Below, in pieces: positions 1-6,097 of a stretch of DNA of 9,351 nt. Source of the stretch: CAYVQE01 sp964633205 (GTDB lineage: Bacteria; Myxococcota; B64-G9). Both the position numbers and the translations under genes were made by a program. The notes below the pieces were generated by a model. It searched no databases. It was given only the letters and a program-made list of their open reading frames with translations, and was not told the origin of the DNA. The stretch lies in the NCBI GenBank assembly GCA_964633205.1, contig CAZWFN010000199.1, positions 1-9,351 on the forward strand. The letters are read 5' to 3'. Position 1 is the stretch's first letter. Every line of letters begins with the position of its first letter.

Positions 1-159
1 CGTAGCCTCTGGCGAAGGCGGAGACCTGTCCGCCGTAGCCCCCGCCGCCCGGGCAAACCTGTCCGCCGTAGCCTCCGGCGCCCGGGCGGACTCGTCCGCC
101 GTAGCCTCTGGCGAACGGGCGGACCTGTCCGCCGTAGCCTCTGGCGAAGGCGGGGACAC
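1..159 (-). repeat. 33-bp in-frame tandem repeat in kinase tail
   Basis: Four full 33-bp units (28-60, 61-93, 94-126, 127-159) and one partial unit (1-27) that continues past the edge. On the plus strand each begins gtccgccgtagc, and most end in a Gly/Ala-rich ggcgaaggcgga-like block. On the coding strand they give 11-residue units of the DRSARSPEATA type. The units are degenerate, so this is an older array than the identical pair at the end of lspA, whose core sequence it resembles. Confidence 0.9.
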
Positions 160-1428
160 GTCCTCCTGATCGAAGATCATGGTCGCCTGATGGACCTGCT
201 GGTCGGCCAGGTTGACCTCGACCGAGTCCGAGGGGCCCGCTGTGGCCTGCGGCTGCTCGTCGGTCGCCGGGGCCTGCTCGGCGGCCTGCACCTCGGCGGC
301 CGAGAAGACCTGGGTCGGCTGGTGGTCCAGATCGGCCGCCGCCTCGTCCTCTTCCTCGTCCTCGCTCAGATCGGGCGCGTCGTCCGGGCTGGCCTCGGGC
401 ATGTCGATGGTCTGGGCCGCCTGCGGATCCTCGCCGCGGGCCGCGTCCACCCAGGGGTAACCGCGCCGGCGGTAGATGGTCAGCTTCTCGTTCTCGCGGG
501 CCAGCTCCTTCTTGAACAGGTCGCGCATGAACGCGGCCAGGCTCTTGGAGGTGGTCAGCGAGCCCTCGAGCATCAAGAAGCGCACCAGGTCGTCCTGCAT
601 GTCGCTGGGCCACTCGTAGCGCTCCTCGGGCTCGCGCGCCAGCGCCTGCAGCACCACCCGTTCGAGCTCGTCCGGGATCTTGGAGTTGTAGGTCGTCGGC
701 GGCACCACCTGGGCGTTGCGCACCTTCTCCAGGGTGCCGAAGTCGCTCTCGGCGCCGAACAGCCGCTCGCCGGTGAGCATCTCGTAGAGCAGAATGCCCA
801 CCGAGAAGATGTCCGAGCGGTGATCCAGCGGCATGCCGCGCACCTGCTCGGGCGACATGTAACCGAACTTGCCCTTCAGCGTGCCGGCGGTGGTGCGGCC
901 CTGGCGGTTCTGGGCCTTGGCGATGCCGAAGTCGATCAGCTTCACGTCGCCGTCGTAGCTGACCAGCACGTTGCCCGGGCTGACGTCGCGGTGGATGATG
1001 TTGAGATTCTTGCCGGTGGAGTCCTTCTTGCGGTGGGCGTACTCCAGCCCCTCGCAGATGCGCGAGGCCACCAGCACCGCCAGCGGGATGGGCATGGACC
1101 GCTTCTGGGTGCCCAGCTTCTCCTGCACCCGGCTCAGGTCGGCGCCCATCACGTACTCCATGGCGATGTAGTAGGCCTGCTCCTCCTTGCCCAGCTCGGT
1201 GATCTGGATGATGTTGGAGTGGCTCAGCGTCGAGGCGATGCGCGCCTCGTCGATGAACATGGTGATGAACTCCTGGTCCTCGGCCATGTGCGGCAGGATC
1301 TTCTTGATCACCAGCAGCCGCTCGAAGCCGGCCGCACCGAAGGCCTTGGCCAGGTAGATCTCGGCCATGCCGCCGACGGCCAGCCGCTCCAGCAGGTGGT
1401 ATTTTCCAAAGGGTGCTGGCAGCTCCAA
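1..1428 (-). CDS. Ser/Thr protein kinase (Hanks type), C-terminus outside window
   Basis: At least 476 residues are visible, and the 3' end lies beyond the left edge. The kinase domain spans about residues 9-275. It has a Gly-rich loop (LAVGGMAE, 16-23), the ATP-binding Lys in VIKK (K42), the catalytic loop HRDVSPGN (H146, D148, N153), DFG (166-168) and an SPE version of the APE motif. All key catalytic residues are present, so an active kinase that phosphorylates Ser/Thr on cytoplasmic substrates is expected. After the domain comes an acidic, Ala/Glu-rich tail. It contains TIDM (340-343), TQVF (372-375) and TMIF (416-419), then 11-residue repeats of the type DRSARSPEATA from residue 424 to the edge. 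A transmembrane segment or sensor, if any, would lie beyond the window. The TTG start at 1428 is chosen because GGGAG sits 6 nt upstream and the kinase homology begins within 10 codons; the frame stays open further upstream but has no better start. The gene lies 68 nt behind the Cys-rich lipoprotein gene and is probably co-transcribed with it. The kinase assignment is firm, the start less so. Confidence 0.93.
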   Translation of the reverse strand, partial: MELPAPFGKYHLLERLAVGGMAEIYLAKAFGAAGFERLLVIKKILPHMAEDQEFITMFIDEARIASTLSHSNIIQITELGKEEQAYYIAMEYVMGADLSRVQEKLGTQKRSMPIPLAVLVASRICEGLEYAHRKKDSTGKNLNIIHRDVSPGNVLVSYDGDVKLIDFGIAKAQNRQGRTTAGTLKGKFGYMSPEQVRGMPLDHRSDIFSVGILLYEMLTGERLFGAESDFGTLEKVRNAQVVPPTTYNSKIPDELERVVLQALAREPEERYEWPSDMQDDLVRFLMLEGSLTTSKSLAAFMRDLFKKELARENEKLTIYRRRGYPWVDAARGEDPQAAQTIDMPEASPDDAPDLSEDEEEDEAAADLDHQPTQVFSAAEVQAAEQAPATDEQPQATAGPSDSVEVNLADQQVHQATMIFDQEDVSPPSPEATADRSARSPEATADESARAPEATADRFARAAGATADRSPPSPEAT

Positions 1429-1434
1429 CGCTGA

Positions 1435-1439
1435 CTCCC
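1435..1439 (-). promoter_or_regulatory. Ribosome binding site supporting the kinase TTG start
   Basis: GGGAG on the minus strand, 6 nt before TTG 1428. No ATG or GTG with a comparable site occurs in this frame between the preceding gene's stop and the kinase homology, so this site decides the start. Confidence 0.5.
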
Positions 1440-1456
1440 GGACCTCGTCCCTGTGA

Positions 1457-1482
1457 TCCGACGGCTCAGCGCACCGGTCGGA
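1457..1482. repeat. Short inverted repeat between lipoprotein gene and kinase gene
   Basis: The arms TCCGAC (1457-1462) and GTCGGA (1477-1482) are 14 nt apart, within the 68-nt gap between the two genes. There is no T-run after it, so it is not a convincing intrinsic terminator. It could be a minor mRNA hairpin. Confidence 0.3.
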
Positions 1483-1496
1483 CCTGTGGACCCTAT

Positions 1497-3248
1497 CTAT
1501 CGCATGCCCGACCGGGCCGCGTCCAGAATCGCGCGCCGGCTCGAACGGCCGGCCACGCAGCCGCCCCAGTGGGCGGTGCCCTCGAGCCCGACGCAGGTCT
1601 CGCCCGCGGCGCAGCCGATGTCGTTGTAGGCGATGCAGAAGGTATAGCAGTCGAAGTCGGCCCCGGCGCTGCCGCAGAACTGGCCCGGCGGGCAGTCCTC
1701 CAGGCCGCTCGAGCGACACTGGCTGCCGGAGCCGATGCCGGCGTAGCACAGCGGCGCGCCCAGCTCGTCCACGGTGCACTTGGTGCCGGCCGGACAGTCC
1801 TGGCGCACCGGGTGGCACTCGCCCAGGCACAGGCCGTAGCCGGGCAGGCCGGCATCGGCGCAGCTGTGGTAGGGCGGGCAGCCGGCGCCGTCGGCCGACC
1901 GGCACAGGTCGTAGCAGTCGTAGCTCAGCCCGTCGGCGGTGGCGCACATCATGCCGGCCGGGCAGTCGTCCAGGCCGCCGGCCCAGCACTGGCTGCCGTC
2001 TCCGGCCGGCAGGCACACCGGGGTGGCCGAGGCGTCGAAGGCGCAGCGCTGGCCGGCCGGGCAGCCCTGGGCCAGCGGATCGCACTGGCAGGTGCCCAGC
2101 CCGGCCACCCCGTCGACCGGCTCGCAAAAGGAACCGGCGGCGCAGCCGGCGCCGCTGGCGGTCAGGCACAGGCTGTGGCAGGCGAAGCCGTCGTAGCCGG
2201 TGCACAGCTCGCCGGCCGGGCAGTCGTCGCTCTGGCCGGCGGCGCAGGCGCTGCCGTCACCGGCCGCGGCGCAGACCGGCTGGCCGTTCTGACCCACGGT
2301 GCACTTCTGGCCGTCCGGGCAGTCCTGGGCCAACCAGTCGCAGGCGGCGTCCAGCGTGCAGACACCATCGCGGCAGACCTGGCCGGGCGGGCAGTGGCCG
2401 TCGTCCAGGCATTCCTGCAGCCGGCAGTCGCCGTCCAGGCAGTGCTGGCCGGCCGGACAGTCGGCGTCGCTGCTGCAGCCGGCGGCGACGCAGCGGCCGC
2501 CGCTGCAGCGCTCGCCCGCGCCGCAGTCGCCGTCGCCGCGGCAGGCGTCGGCCACGCAGGCGCCCTCGATGCAGATCTCGCCCAGCGCGCAGTCCATGTC
2601 CGAGCTGCAGCCGGGCAGGCAGCGGCCGGCGTCGCAGATGCGGCCGGGCCCGCAGTCGGCGGCGGCGGCGCATTCGGCCGGCCGGCACAGCCCGTCGCTG
2701 CAGATCTCGCCCGCATCGCAGTCGGCGTCGCTGGCACAGCCACCGCCGGCGCTGCACCAGCCGTCGACGCAGCCAAACCCGGCCATGCAGTCGGCGTCGC
2801 TGCTGCACTCGGGCGCGCTGCACTGGCCGTCGCGGCACAGCTCGTGCGGCGGGCACTGGGCGTCGTGGCTGCAGCCCGGCAGGCAGCTGTGGCTGGCCAC
2901 CTGGCACAGGGTGCCGAGCGGGCAATCGCTGTCGCTGCGGCAGCCCGGCACGCACAGCCCGCCGTCGCACCAGCTGGCGTCCGGGCACTCGTGGTCGCCG
3001 CGGCAGGCGGCGGCGCACAGCCCGCCGGCGCACACCTGGCCGGGCAGGCACTGCTCGTCCACGTGGCAGGGGGCCCGCAGATCGCGACACACCCCGTCGA
3101 GGCAGATGTGGTGATCGCCGCAGTCGTAGTCGGCCCGACACTCGACAGCGGCCGTGTGGTCGCAGCCGGCCGCGGCCAACACCGCGCCCAGCCCGGCGGC
3201 CGCCAGCCCGGCGATCGTCATCTGGCGCCATCGGCTCGCCACCGCCAC
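1497..3248 (-). CDS. Large Cys-rich repeat lipoprotein (85 Cys in 583 aa)
   Basis: Probably a surface or periplasmic lipoprotein of unknown function. The N-terminus has Arg residues, a hydrophobic Ala/Gly/Leu stretch and a lipobox-like AAAGC with Cys29 as the likely lipidated residue; Ala at -3 makes the lipobox non-ideal. Residues 37-302 hold twelve short repeats of about 21-24 residues with spacing close to C-x5-C-x5-C-x4-C, and many contain SSDADC-type Asp-rich starts. Residues 303 to about 567 hold three longer modules of roughly 90 residues, each with exactly twelve Cys. A short basic tail follows. The even Cys number per module suggests disulfide-stabilised repeats as in the Myxococcales-type Cys-rich families; the Asp-rich turns might bind metal, which is a guess. 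The GTG start at 3248 follows AAGGGGG closely, and an in-frame GTG at 3242 is an alternative with wider spacing. The upstream lipoprotein gene stops only 9 nt before, and that stop codon adjoins the ribosome site, so translation is likely coupled. Confidence 0.87.
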   Translation of the reverse strand: MAVASRWRQMTIAGLAAAGLGAVLAAAGCDHTAAVECRADYDCGDHHICLDGVCRDLRAPCHVDEQCLPGQVCAGGLCAAACRGDHECPDASWCDGGLCVPGCRSDSDCPLGTLCQVASHSCLPGCSHDAQCPPHELCRDGQCSAPECSSDADCMAGFGCVDGWCSAGGGCASDADCDAGEICSDGLCRPAECAAAADCGPGRICDAGRCLPGCSSDMDCALGEICIEGACVADACRGDGDCGAGERCSGGRCVAAGCSSDADCPAGQHCLDGDCRLQECLDDGHCPPGQVCRDGVCTLDAACDWLAQDCPDGQKCTVGQNGQPVCAAAGDGSACAAGQSDDCPAGELCTGYDGFACHSLCLTASGAGCAAGSFCEPVDGVAGLGTCQCDPLAQGCPAGQRCAFDASATPVCLPAGDGSQCWAGGLDDCPAGMMCATADGLSYDCYDLCRSADGAGCPPYHSCADAGLPGYGLCLGECHPVRQDCPAGTKCTVDELGAPLCYAGIGSGSQCRSSGLEDCPPGQFCGSAGADFDCYTFCIAYNDIGCAAGETCVGLEGTAHWGGCVAGRSSRRAILDAARSGMR

Positions 3249-3257
3249 CGGCCCCCT

Positions 3258-4061
3258 TCACTGCGGCAGACAGCCGCTGCGGCCGTCGCCGGTGGCCTGG
3301 CAGGCGTAACCGTCGGCCACCCGGCAGTCGGGGTCTTGGCTGCAGACGCGCACGCACTTTTGCTCGCCGGAGCTGGTGCACAGGGAGCGGCCCGGGCAGT
3401 TGATGTCGCTGGAGCAGGCCGCCGAGCAGTAACCGGCCGGCCAGCCGGCGGCGGCGGTCAGGCAGGCGAAGCCCGGGCCGCAGTCGCCCTGCTCGGCGCA
3501 GGCCTGGCCGATGTAGTCGCGCCGGCACAGTGCCTCGGTGCACTCGACAGCCGCCGGATTGCGCACGCAGGGCGAGGGGCAGTACATATTGGCCGGGCAG
3601 TCGGCGTGGGCGGAGCACAGGTAGGCGCAGTCGGGGTCGTCGGGCGCCGGCGAGCGGATGACCAGGGTGACCAGGTGCTCGTCGCCGCGGCGCAGCTCGA
3701 AGGGGCCGGTGGCGCCGCACTCGACCACCGCCTCGCTGTCGTCGTAGCCCCGGATGCGGGCGAAGTAACCGGCCGCCGGCGGGATGTCGTCGAGTGCCAG
3801 GGTCTGCTCGCCGGGTGCGCTCTGGGCATCCAGCGGCGTCCGGCCGCCGACCACCTCGCGGCCGGCCGCGTCGAGCACCTGGCACTCGGCCAGCACCACC
3901 CGCTCGCGATCCAGGCCCTCGGCCCGCAGCCCGCCCGGCAGCGGCGCGTCGGGCTCGGCCCGCACCAGGATGAACCCCAGCCGGGCGCCGCCGTCCGGCG
4001 CGCAGCCGCTCGCCGCCAGCAGCAGCAGGCCGCCGATCACCGTCTTGAGCCAGCCCTTCAA
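3258..4061 (-). CDS. Lipoprotein with beta-rich N-terminal domain and Cys-rich C-terminal half
   Basis: With the TTG start at 4061 the product is 267 aa, with a good lipoprotein signal: Lys residues, a TVIGGLLLLA core and ASGC with Cys20 lipidated. Residues of about 25-130 have few Cys and alternate hydrophobic and polar residues, as in a small beta-sandwich or carboxypeptidase-regulatory-like domain; I cannot name the family. From about residue 135 there is a Cys-rich half (SAHADC, EQGDC, SSDINC and SQDPDC elements) resembling the short repeats of the next gene, so the two proteins are probably related by module exchange. The TTG start is preferred because AGGAG lies 8 nt before it and the n-region becomes MKGWLK. 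GTG at 4070 is the alternative and adds three residues, but it has no spaced ribosome site. This is the first gene of the operon, behind the promoter at 4094-4122. Function is unknown. Confidence 0.85.
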   Translation of the reverse strand: MKGWLKTVIGGLLLLAASGCAPDGGARLGFILVRAEPDAPLPGGLRAEGLDRERVVLAECQVLDAAGREVVGGRTPLDAQSAPGEQTLALDDIPPAAGYFARIRGYDDSEAVVECGATGPFELRRGDEHLVTLVIRSPAPDDPDCAYLCSAHADCPANMYCPSPCVRNPAAVECTEALCRRDYIGQACAEQGDCGPGFACLTAAAGWPAGYCSAACSSDINCPGRSLCTSSGEQKCVRVCSQDPDCRVADGYACQATGDGRSGCLPQ

Positions 4062-4069
4062 CTCGCACA

Positions 4070-4074
4070 CTCCT
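4070..4074 (-). promoter_or_regulatory. Ribosome binding site deciding the first lipoprotein start
   Basis: AGGAG on the minus strand with 8-nt spacing to TTG 4061. It overlaps the competing GTG at 4068-4070, which argues against that codon as the start. Confidence 0.5.
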
Positions 4075-4093
4075 GCAGAATTCCAGGCTTTTC

Positions 4094-4122
4094 ATATTAA
4101 CGCGAATTCGCCCCGACATCAA
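4094..4122 (-). promoter_or_regulatory. Sigma70-like promoter of the lipoprotein-kinase operon
   Basis: Read on the minus strand: -35 TTGATG (4117-4122), a 17-bp spacer, -10 TAATAT (4094-4099). Each hexamer matches 4 of 6 consensus positions and the spacing is ideal. The AT-rich stretch stands out in otherwise very GC-rich DNA. Transcription would begin near 4087, about 25 nt before the TTG start. Confidence 0.6.
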
Positions 4123-4156
4123 GATCGCACAGCGGCAGGACGCGGCGGGCCGATTG

Positions 4157-4210
4157 CGTGGCGGTTGCGGCGGACATGCGGGGGGGTTCGAAACGGCTGC
4201 GGCGTGCGGG
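4157..4210. repeat. Direct repeat copy A
   Basis: A 54-bp sequence starting cgtggcggttgcggcgg and ending ggctgcggcgtgcggg. It is repeated with a few changes and a 3-bp length difference at 4331-4387. Both copies share a central ttcgaaacggctgc block. Together they flank the inverted repeat at 4228-4278. Confidence 0.75.
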
Positions 4211-4227
4211 GGGCATCGCCAGCAGCC

Positions 4228-4278
4228 CCCTCCCCCAGCGGACATGCCATCTTCGGTGCATCGAGCGCTGGGGGAGGG
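4228..4278. repeat. 13-bp perfect inverted repeat (hairpin)
   Basis: The arms CCCTCCCCCAGCG (4228-4240) and CGCTGGGGGAGGG (4266-4278) are separated by 25 nt. The hairpin lies between the two direct-repeat copies. Its right arm merges into a G-quadruplex-like run. Elements of this shape are common as dispersed intergenic repeats in GC-rich bacteria. There is no T-run, so it is not called a terminator. Confidence 0.75.
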
Positions 4279-4290
4279 TGGGGGTGGGGG
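4270..4290 (+). other. G-quadruplex motif
   Basis: Four G-tracts of 5, 3, 5 and 5 G are separated by the single bases A, T and T (4270-4274, 4276-4278, 4280-4284, 4286-4290). Three one-base loops is the pattern most favourable for a stable parallel quadruplex. The first two tracts also form the right arm of the inverted repeat, so hairpin and quadruplex would exclude each other. Confidence 0.65.
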
Positions 4291-4330
4291 CCTCCTTGCG
4301 CGCAATGGGCGACGTTTGATGGGGACATAA

Positions 4331-4387
4331 CGTGGCGGCTGCGGCGGCCATGCGGGGGGTATTTCGAAACGGCTGCGACGTGCGGGC
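4331..4387. repeat. Direct repeat copy B
   Basis: A 57-bp partner of the copy at 4157-4210, same orientation, with only a few substitutions and a small indel in the G-run. The two starts are 174 bp apart. The 578-nt gene-free stretch 4062-4639 consists of the minus promoter, this repeat pair with its hairpin and G-run, the hairpin at 4485-4506 and the lspA promoter. I see no gene in it. Confidence 0.75.
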
Positions 4388-4484
4388 CGGAACGGGTATA
4401 CGTCGATTGGGTGCCTCCCGGGCACAACCCGACCTCCGCCTGCGGCTCCGGCCGGAACGTGCCCGGGCTCCCATCCGTATGATC

Positions 4485-4506
4485 TGCCGGGGGATGGACC
4501 CCGGCA
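4485..4506. repeat. 8-bp perfect hairpin upstream of lspA
   Basis: TGCCGGGG (4485-4492), a 6-nt loop, then CCCCGGCA (4499-4506). No T-run follows, and it lies upstream of the proposed lspA promoter, so it is neither a clear terminator nor part of the expected leader. It could be an operator-like palindrome. Confidence 0.55.
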
Positions 4507-4573
4507 GTGGATATGAGCGAATCGACCGTCATTGTGGTGCTATGGACGGTCCAGCCGGTACATCGCCGGCAAC

Positions 4574-4602
4574 TTGACTCGCGGCCGGTGGGACCGTAGG
4601 CT
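4574..4602 (+). promoter_or_regulatory. Probable sigma70-like promoter of lspA-lgt operon
   Basis: -35 TTGACT (4574-4579), a 17-bp spacer, -10 TAGGCT (4597-4602). The -35 is 5 of 6 to consensus and the -10 only 3 of 6. Its position implies transcription starting near 4609, which supports the lspA start at 4640 and excludes the longer reading frame from 4532. Confidence 0.5.
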
Positions 4603-4625
4603 GGCCGAGCTTCGGGGCCGCGATG

Positions 4626-4631
4626 AAAGGG
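4626..4631 (+). promoter_or_regulatory. Ribosome binding site deciding the lspA start
   Basis: AAAGGG with 8-nt spacing to TTG 4640. There is no in-frame ATG or GTG near the LspA homology, so this site selects the TTG. Confidence 0.5.
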
Positions 4632-4639
4632 ACGGGCCG

Positions 4640-5275
4640 TTGGCCAAGCTGCAGACCAAGCACTGGGTCCTGCTGATCAGCGCGCCGCTGGTGGTGGTGG
4701 CCGACCAGCTCACCAAGTGGTGGGCGCGGGCCGAGCTGCGGCCGCTGCAGCTGGCGCTGGAGCCGGCGGAGCGGTTCATCACCGTGGTCGACGGCTTCTT
4801 CCGGCTGAAGTACGCCGAGAACACCGGCGCGGCCTGGGGCCTGGGCGCCGACTGGTCGCCCACCTTCCGGGTGACCTTCTTCATCCTGGTTTCGATCGCC
4901 GCGGTGGTGTTCATCCTGTGGTTCTTCCGCAAGCTCGAGCCGCGCCAGCGGCTGCTGTCGCTGGCGGTGTCGCTGGTGCTCGGCGGCGCCATCGGCAACC
5001 TGATCGACCGCATCGCCTTCAACAAGGTGGTCGACTTCATCGACTGGTACGTCACCTTCGACCAGCCGGTCGACTTCTTGCTGTTCACCGCGGCTGCCGG
5101 CGAGCACCACTGGCCGACGTTCAACATCGCCGACGTGGGCATCAGCATCGGCGTCGGCCTGCTGCTGGTGGAGATGATCTTCGGCGGCCGCGCCCCGAAG
5201 TCCGCCGAAGCCGCCTCCCAGGCGAAGGCGGACAAGTCCGCCGAAGCCGCCTCCCAGGCGAAGGCGGACGAATAA
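4640..5275 (+). CDS. lspA: Lipoprotein signal peptidase (signal peptidase II)
   Basis: A 211-aa inner-membrane aspartyl protease that removes signal peptides from diacylglyceryl-modified prolipoproteins. Four membrane segments are visible (about 10-27, 76-96, 105-121, 164-182). Family motifs are in order: DQLTK (22-26), ENTGAAWG (60-67), GNLIDR with catalytic Asp123, and FNIAD with catalytic Asp165. The two Asp are 42 residues apart, against 19 in the Pseudomonas enzyme; the extra stretch (about 138-157, YVTFDQP...GEHHW) lies in the periplasmic loop before the last helix. After the last helix the protein ends in two identical 12-residue units (KSAEAASQAKAD, 187-198 and 199-210), which are not part of the family. 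The TTG start is supported by AAAGGG and by the promoter position; an upstream TTG at 4532 would add 36 non-family residues. It is the first gene of the operon, with a 2-nt gap to the next. Confidence 0.95.
   Translation: MAKLQTKHWVLLISAPLVVVADQLTKWWARAELRPLQLALEPAERFITVVDGFFRLKYAENTGAAWGLGADWSPTFRVTFFILVSIAAVVFILWFFRKLEPRQRLLSLAVSLVLGGAIGNLIDRIAFNKVVDFIDWYVTFDQPVDFLLFTAAAGEHHWPTFNIADVGISIGVGLLLVEMIFGGRAPKSAEAASQAKADKSAEAASQAKADE
5198..5269 (+). repeat. Identical 36-bp tandem duplicate at the lspA 3' end
   Basis: Copies 5198-5233 and 5234-5269 are base-for-base identical. Each has the palindrome-like ends tccgcc and ggcgga. They encode KSAEAASQAKAD twice and lie just before the stop codon. 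Related sequences occur at 1-159 and about 6058-6084. Confidence 0.9.
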
Positions 5276-5277
5276 CA

Positions 5278-6087
5278 GTGCGTCCCTGGCTGTTCACCGT
5301 GGGCGATTTCGGGGTGCCCGCTTACTGGGCGCTGGTGATGATCGGCTTCACCGCCGCCTTCTACCTGGCCTGGCGCGAGGCGCGCCACGACGGCATCGAC
5401 CCCAACCGGATGCTCGACCTGTGCCTGATCGCGCTGGTGGCCGGGCTGATCGGCGCTCGGCTGATGCACGTGCTGGTCGAGGACGATCCGCTGCACCCGG
5501 GCCGGCCCGTACTCGACCACTACCTCGAGCACCCGCTCGACATGCTGCGCATGTGGAACGGGCTGGCTTTCTACGGCGGGCTGCTGCTGGCCGCCCCGGC
5601 GGCGCTGCTCTACGCCCGGGCCAAGCGCATGGGCGTGGCCCGGGTGGCCGACATCGCCGGCGTGGCCATCCCGCTGGGGCTGTTCTTCGGCCGCCTCGGC
5701 TGCTTTCTGGCCGGTTGCTGCCACGGCGCGCCGACCGAGCTACCCTGGGGCGTCACCTTCACCCATCCCCACTGCCTGGCGCGGCCGCTGGGCGTGCCGC
5801 TGCATCCGACCCAGCTCTACGCGGCCGGCCTGGCGCTGGGGCTGTTCGGGCTGATGCTGCTGCTCAAGCGCCGCTGGCGCCGCTTCGAGGGCCAGGTCTT
5901 TTTGAGCTTCTGCCTGCTCTACTCGGCCGGCCGCTTCCTGATCGAGATCGTGCGCAACGACAACCGCGGCCTGTTCTTCGACCAGACCCTGTCCGCGTCG
6001 CAGCTCATCGCCCTGCCGCTGGTGGCGCTGTCGCTGCTGCTCTTGATCGCCCTGGGTCGCAGAAGCCTTGGCGAAGGCGACAGCTAG
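5278..6087 (+). CDS. lgt: Prolipoprotein diacylglyceryl transferase, Cys-signature type (first copy)
   Basis: A 269-aa multi-pass inner-membrane protein of the Lgt family, which transfers diacylglycerol from phosphatidylglycerol to the lipobox Cys. Family features in order: TVGDFGVPAYWALV at the N-terminus, WNGLAFYGG (93-101), GRLGCFLAGCCHG (138-150), HPTQLY (176-181) and GRFLIEIVR (218-226). Compared with the E. coli signature, the essential Arg143 and Arg239 positions are kept (R139, R219), but Asn146 and Glu151 align with Cys142 and Cys147, and His103 with Tyr99. The Glu usually after HPxQLY is Ala182. Seven hydrophobic segments fit the known topology. GTG 5278 starts 2 nt after the lspA stop, so translation is probably coupled; the ribosome site is weak (AAGGCGGA within the lspA tail repeat). 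The last codons (RRSLGEGDS) come from a related repeat sequence. Family membership is firm; transferase activity is inferred. Confidence 0.9.
   Translation: MRPWLFTVGDFGVPAYWALVMIGFTAAFYLAWREARHDGIDPNRMLDLCLIALVAGLIGARLMHVLVEDDPLHPGRPVLDHYLEHPLDMLRMWNGLAFYGGLLLAAPAALLYARAKRMGVARVADIAGVAIPLGLFFGRLGCFLAGCCHGAPTELPWGVTFTHPHCLARPLGVPLHPTQLYAAGLALGLFGLMLLLKRRWRRFEGQVFLSFCLLYSAGRFLIEIVRNDNRGLFFDQTLSASQLIALPLVALSLLLLIALGRRSLGEGDS
6058..6084 (+). repeat. Single palindrome-like repeat unit at the lgt1 3' end
   Basis: cgcagaagccttggcgaagg and the following bases share the core gaagcc...ggcgaaggcg with the lspA tail units and with the array at 1-159. Here the unit is read in another frame (RRSLGEGDS). 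It abuts the stop codon of the first lgt and the ribosome site of the second. Confidence 0.6.
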
Positions 6088-6097
6088 GAACGAGCCC

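Noticed and set aside
1..159. Short periodic repeats as a CRISPR array
   Set aside because: There are no unique spacers. The 33-bp units are contiguous, degenerate and in frame with the kinase tail.
190..1434. A 414-codon open frame on the plus strand
   Set aside because: It is the complement of the kinase gene, which has every catalytic motif in the minus-strand frame.
1497..3248. Ferredoxin-like iron-sulfur protein
   Set aside because: Cys spacing is about C-x5-C-x5-C-x4-C in many repeats of an exported protein, not the CxxCxxCxxxC cluster motif; disulfides fit better.
1413..4100. An 895-codon open reading frame on the plus strand across the two lipoprotein genes
   Set aside because: It is antisense to two genes with clear signal peptides and regular Cys patterns. 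Its translation is Ala/Gly/Val/Arg-rich without domains, as expected from the GC-rich wobble positions of the true genes.
4485..4506. Intrinsic terminator
   Set aside because: The stem is good but no T-run follows, and no gene ends on either side.
4332..4577. Small plus-strand gene of 81 codons before lspA
   Set aside because: It starts inside direct-repeat copy B, has no ribosome site, and its product is Arg-rich without features.
4532..4639. Longer lspA start at TTG 4532 adding 36 residues
   Set aside because: The extra residues are Arg-rich and outside the family, and the best promoter lies inside this stretch. AAAGGG precedes TTG 4640 instead.
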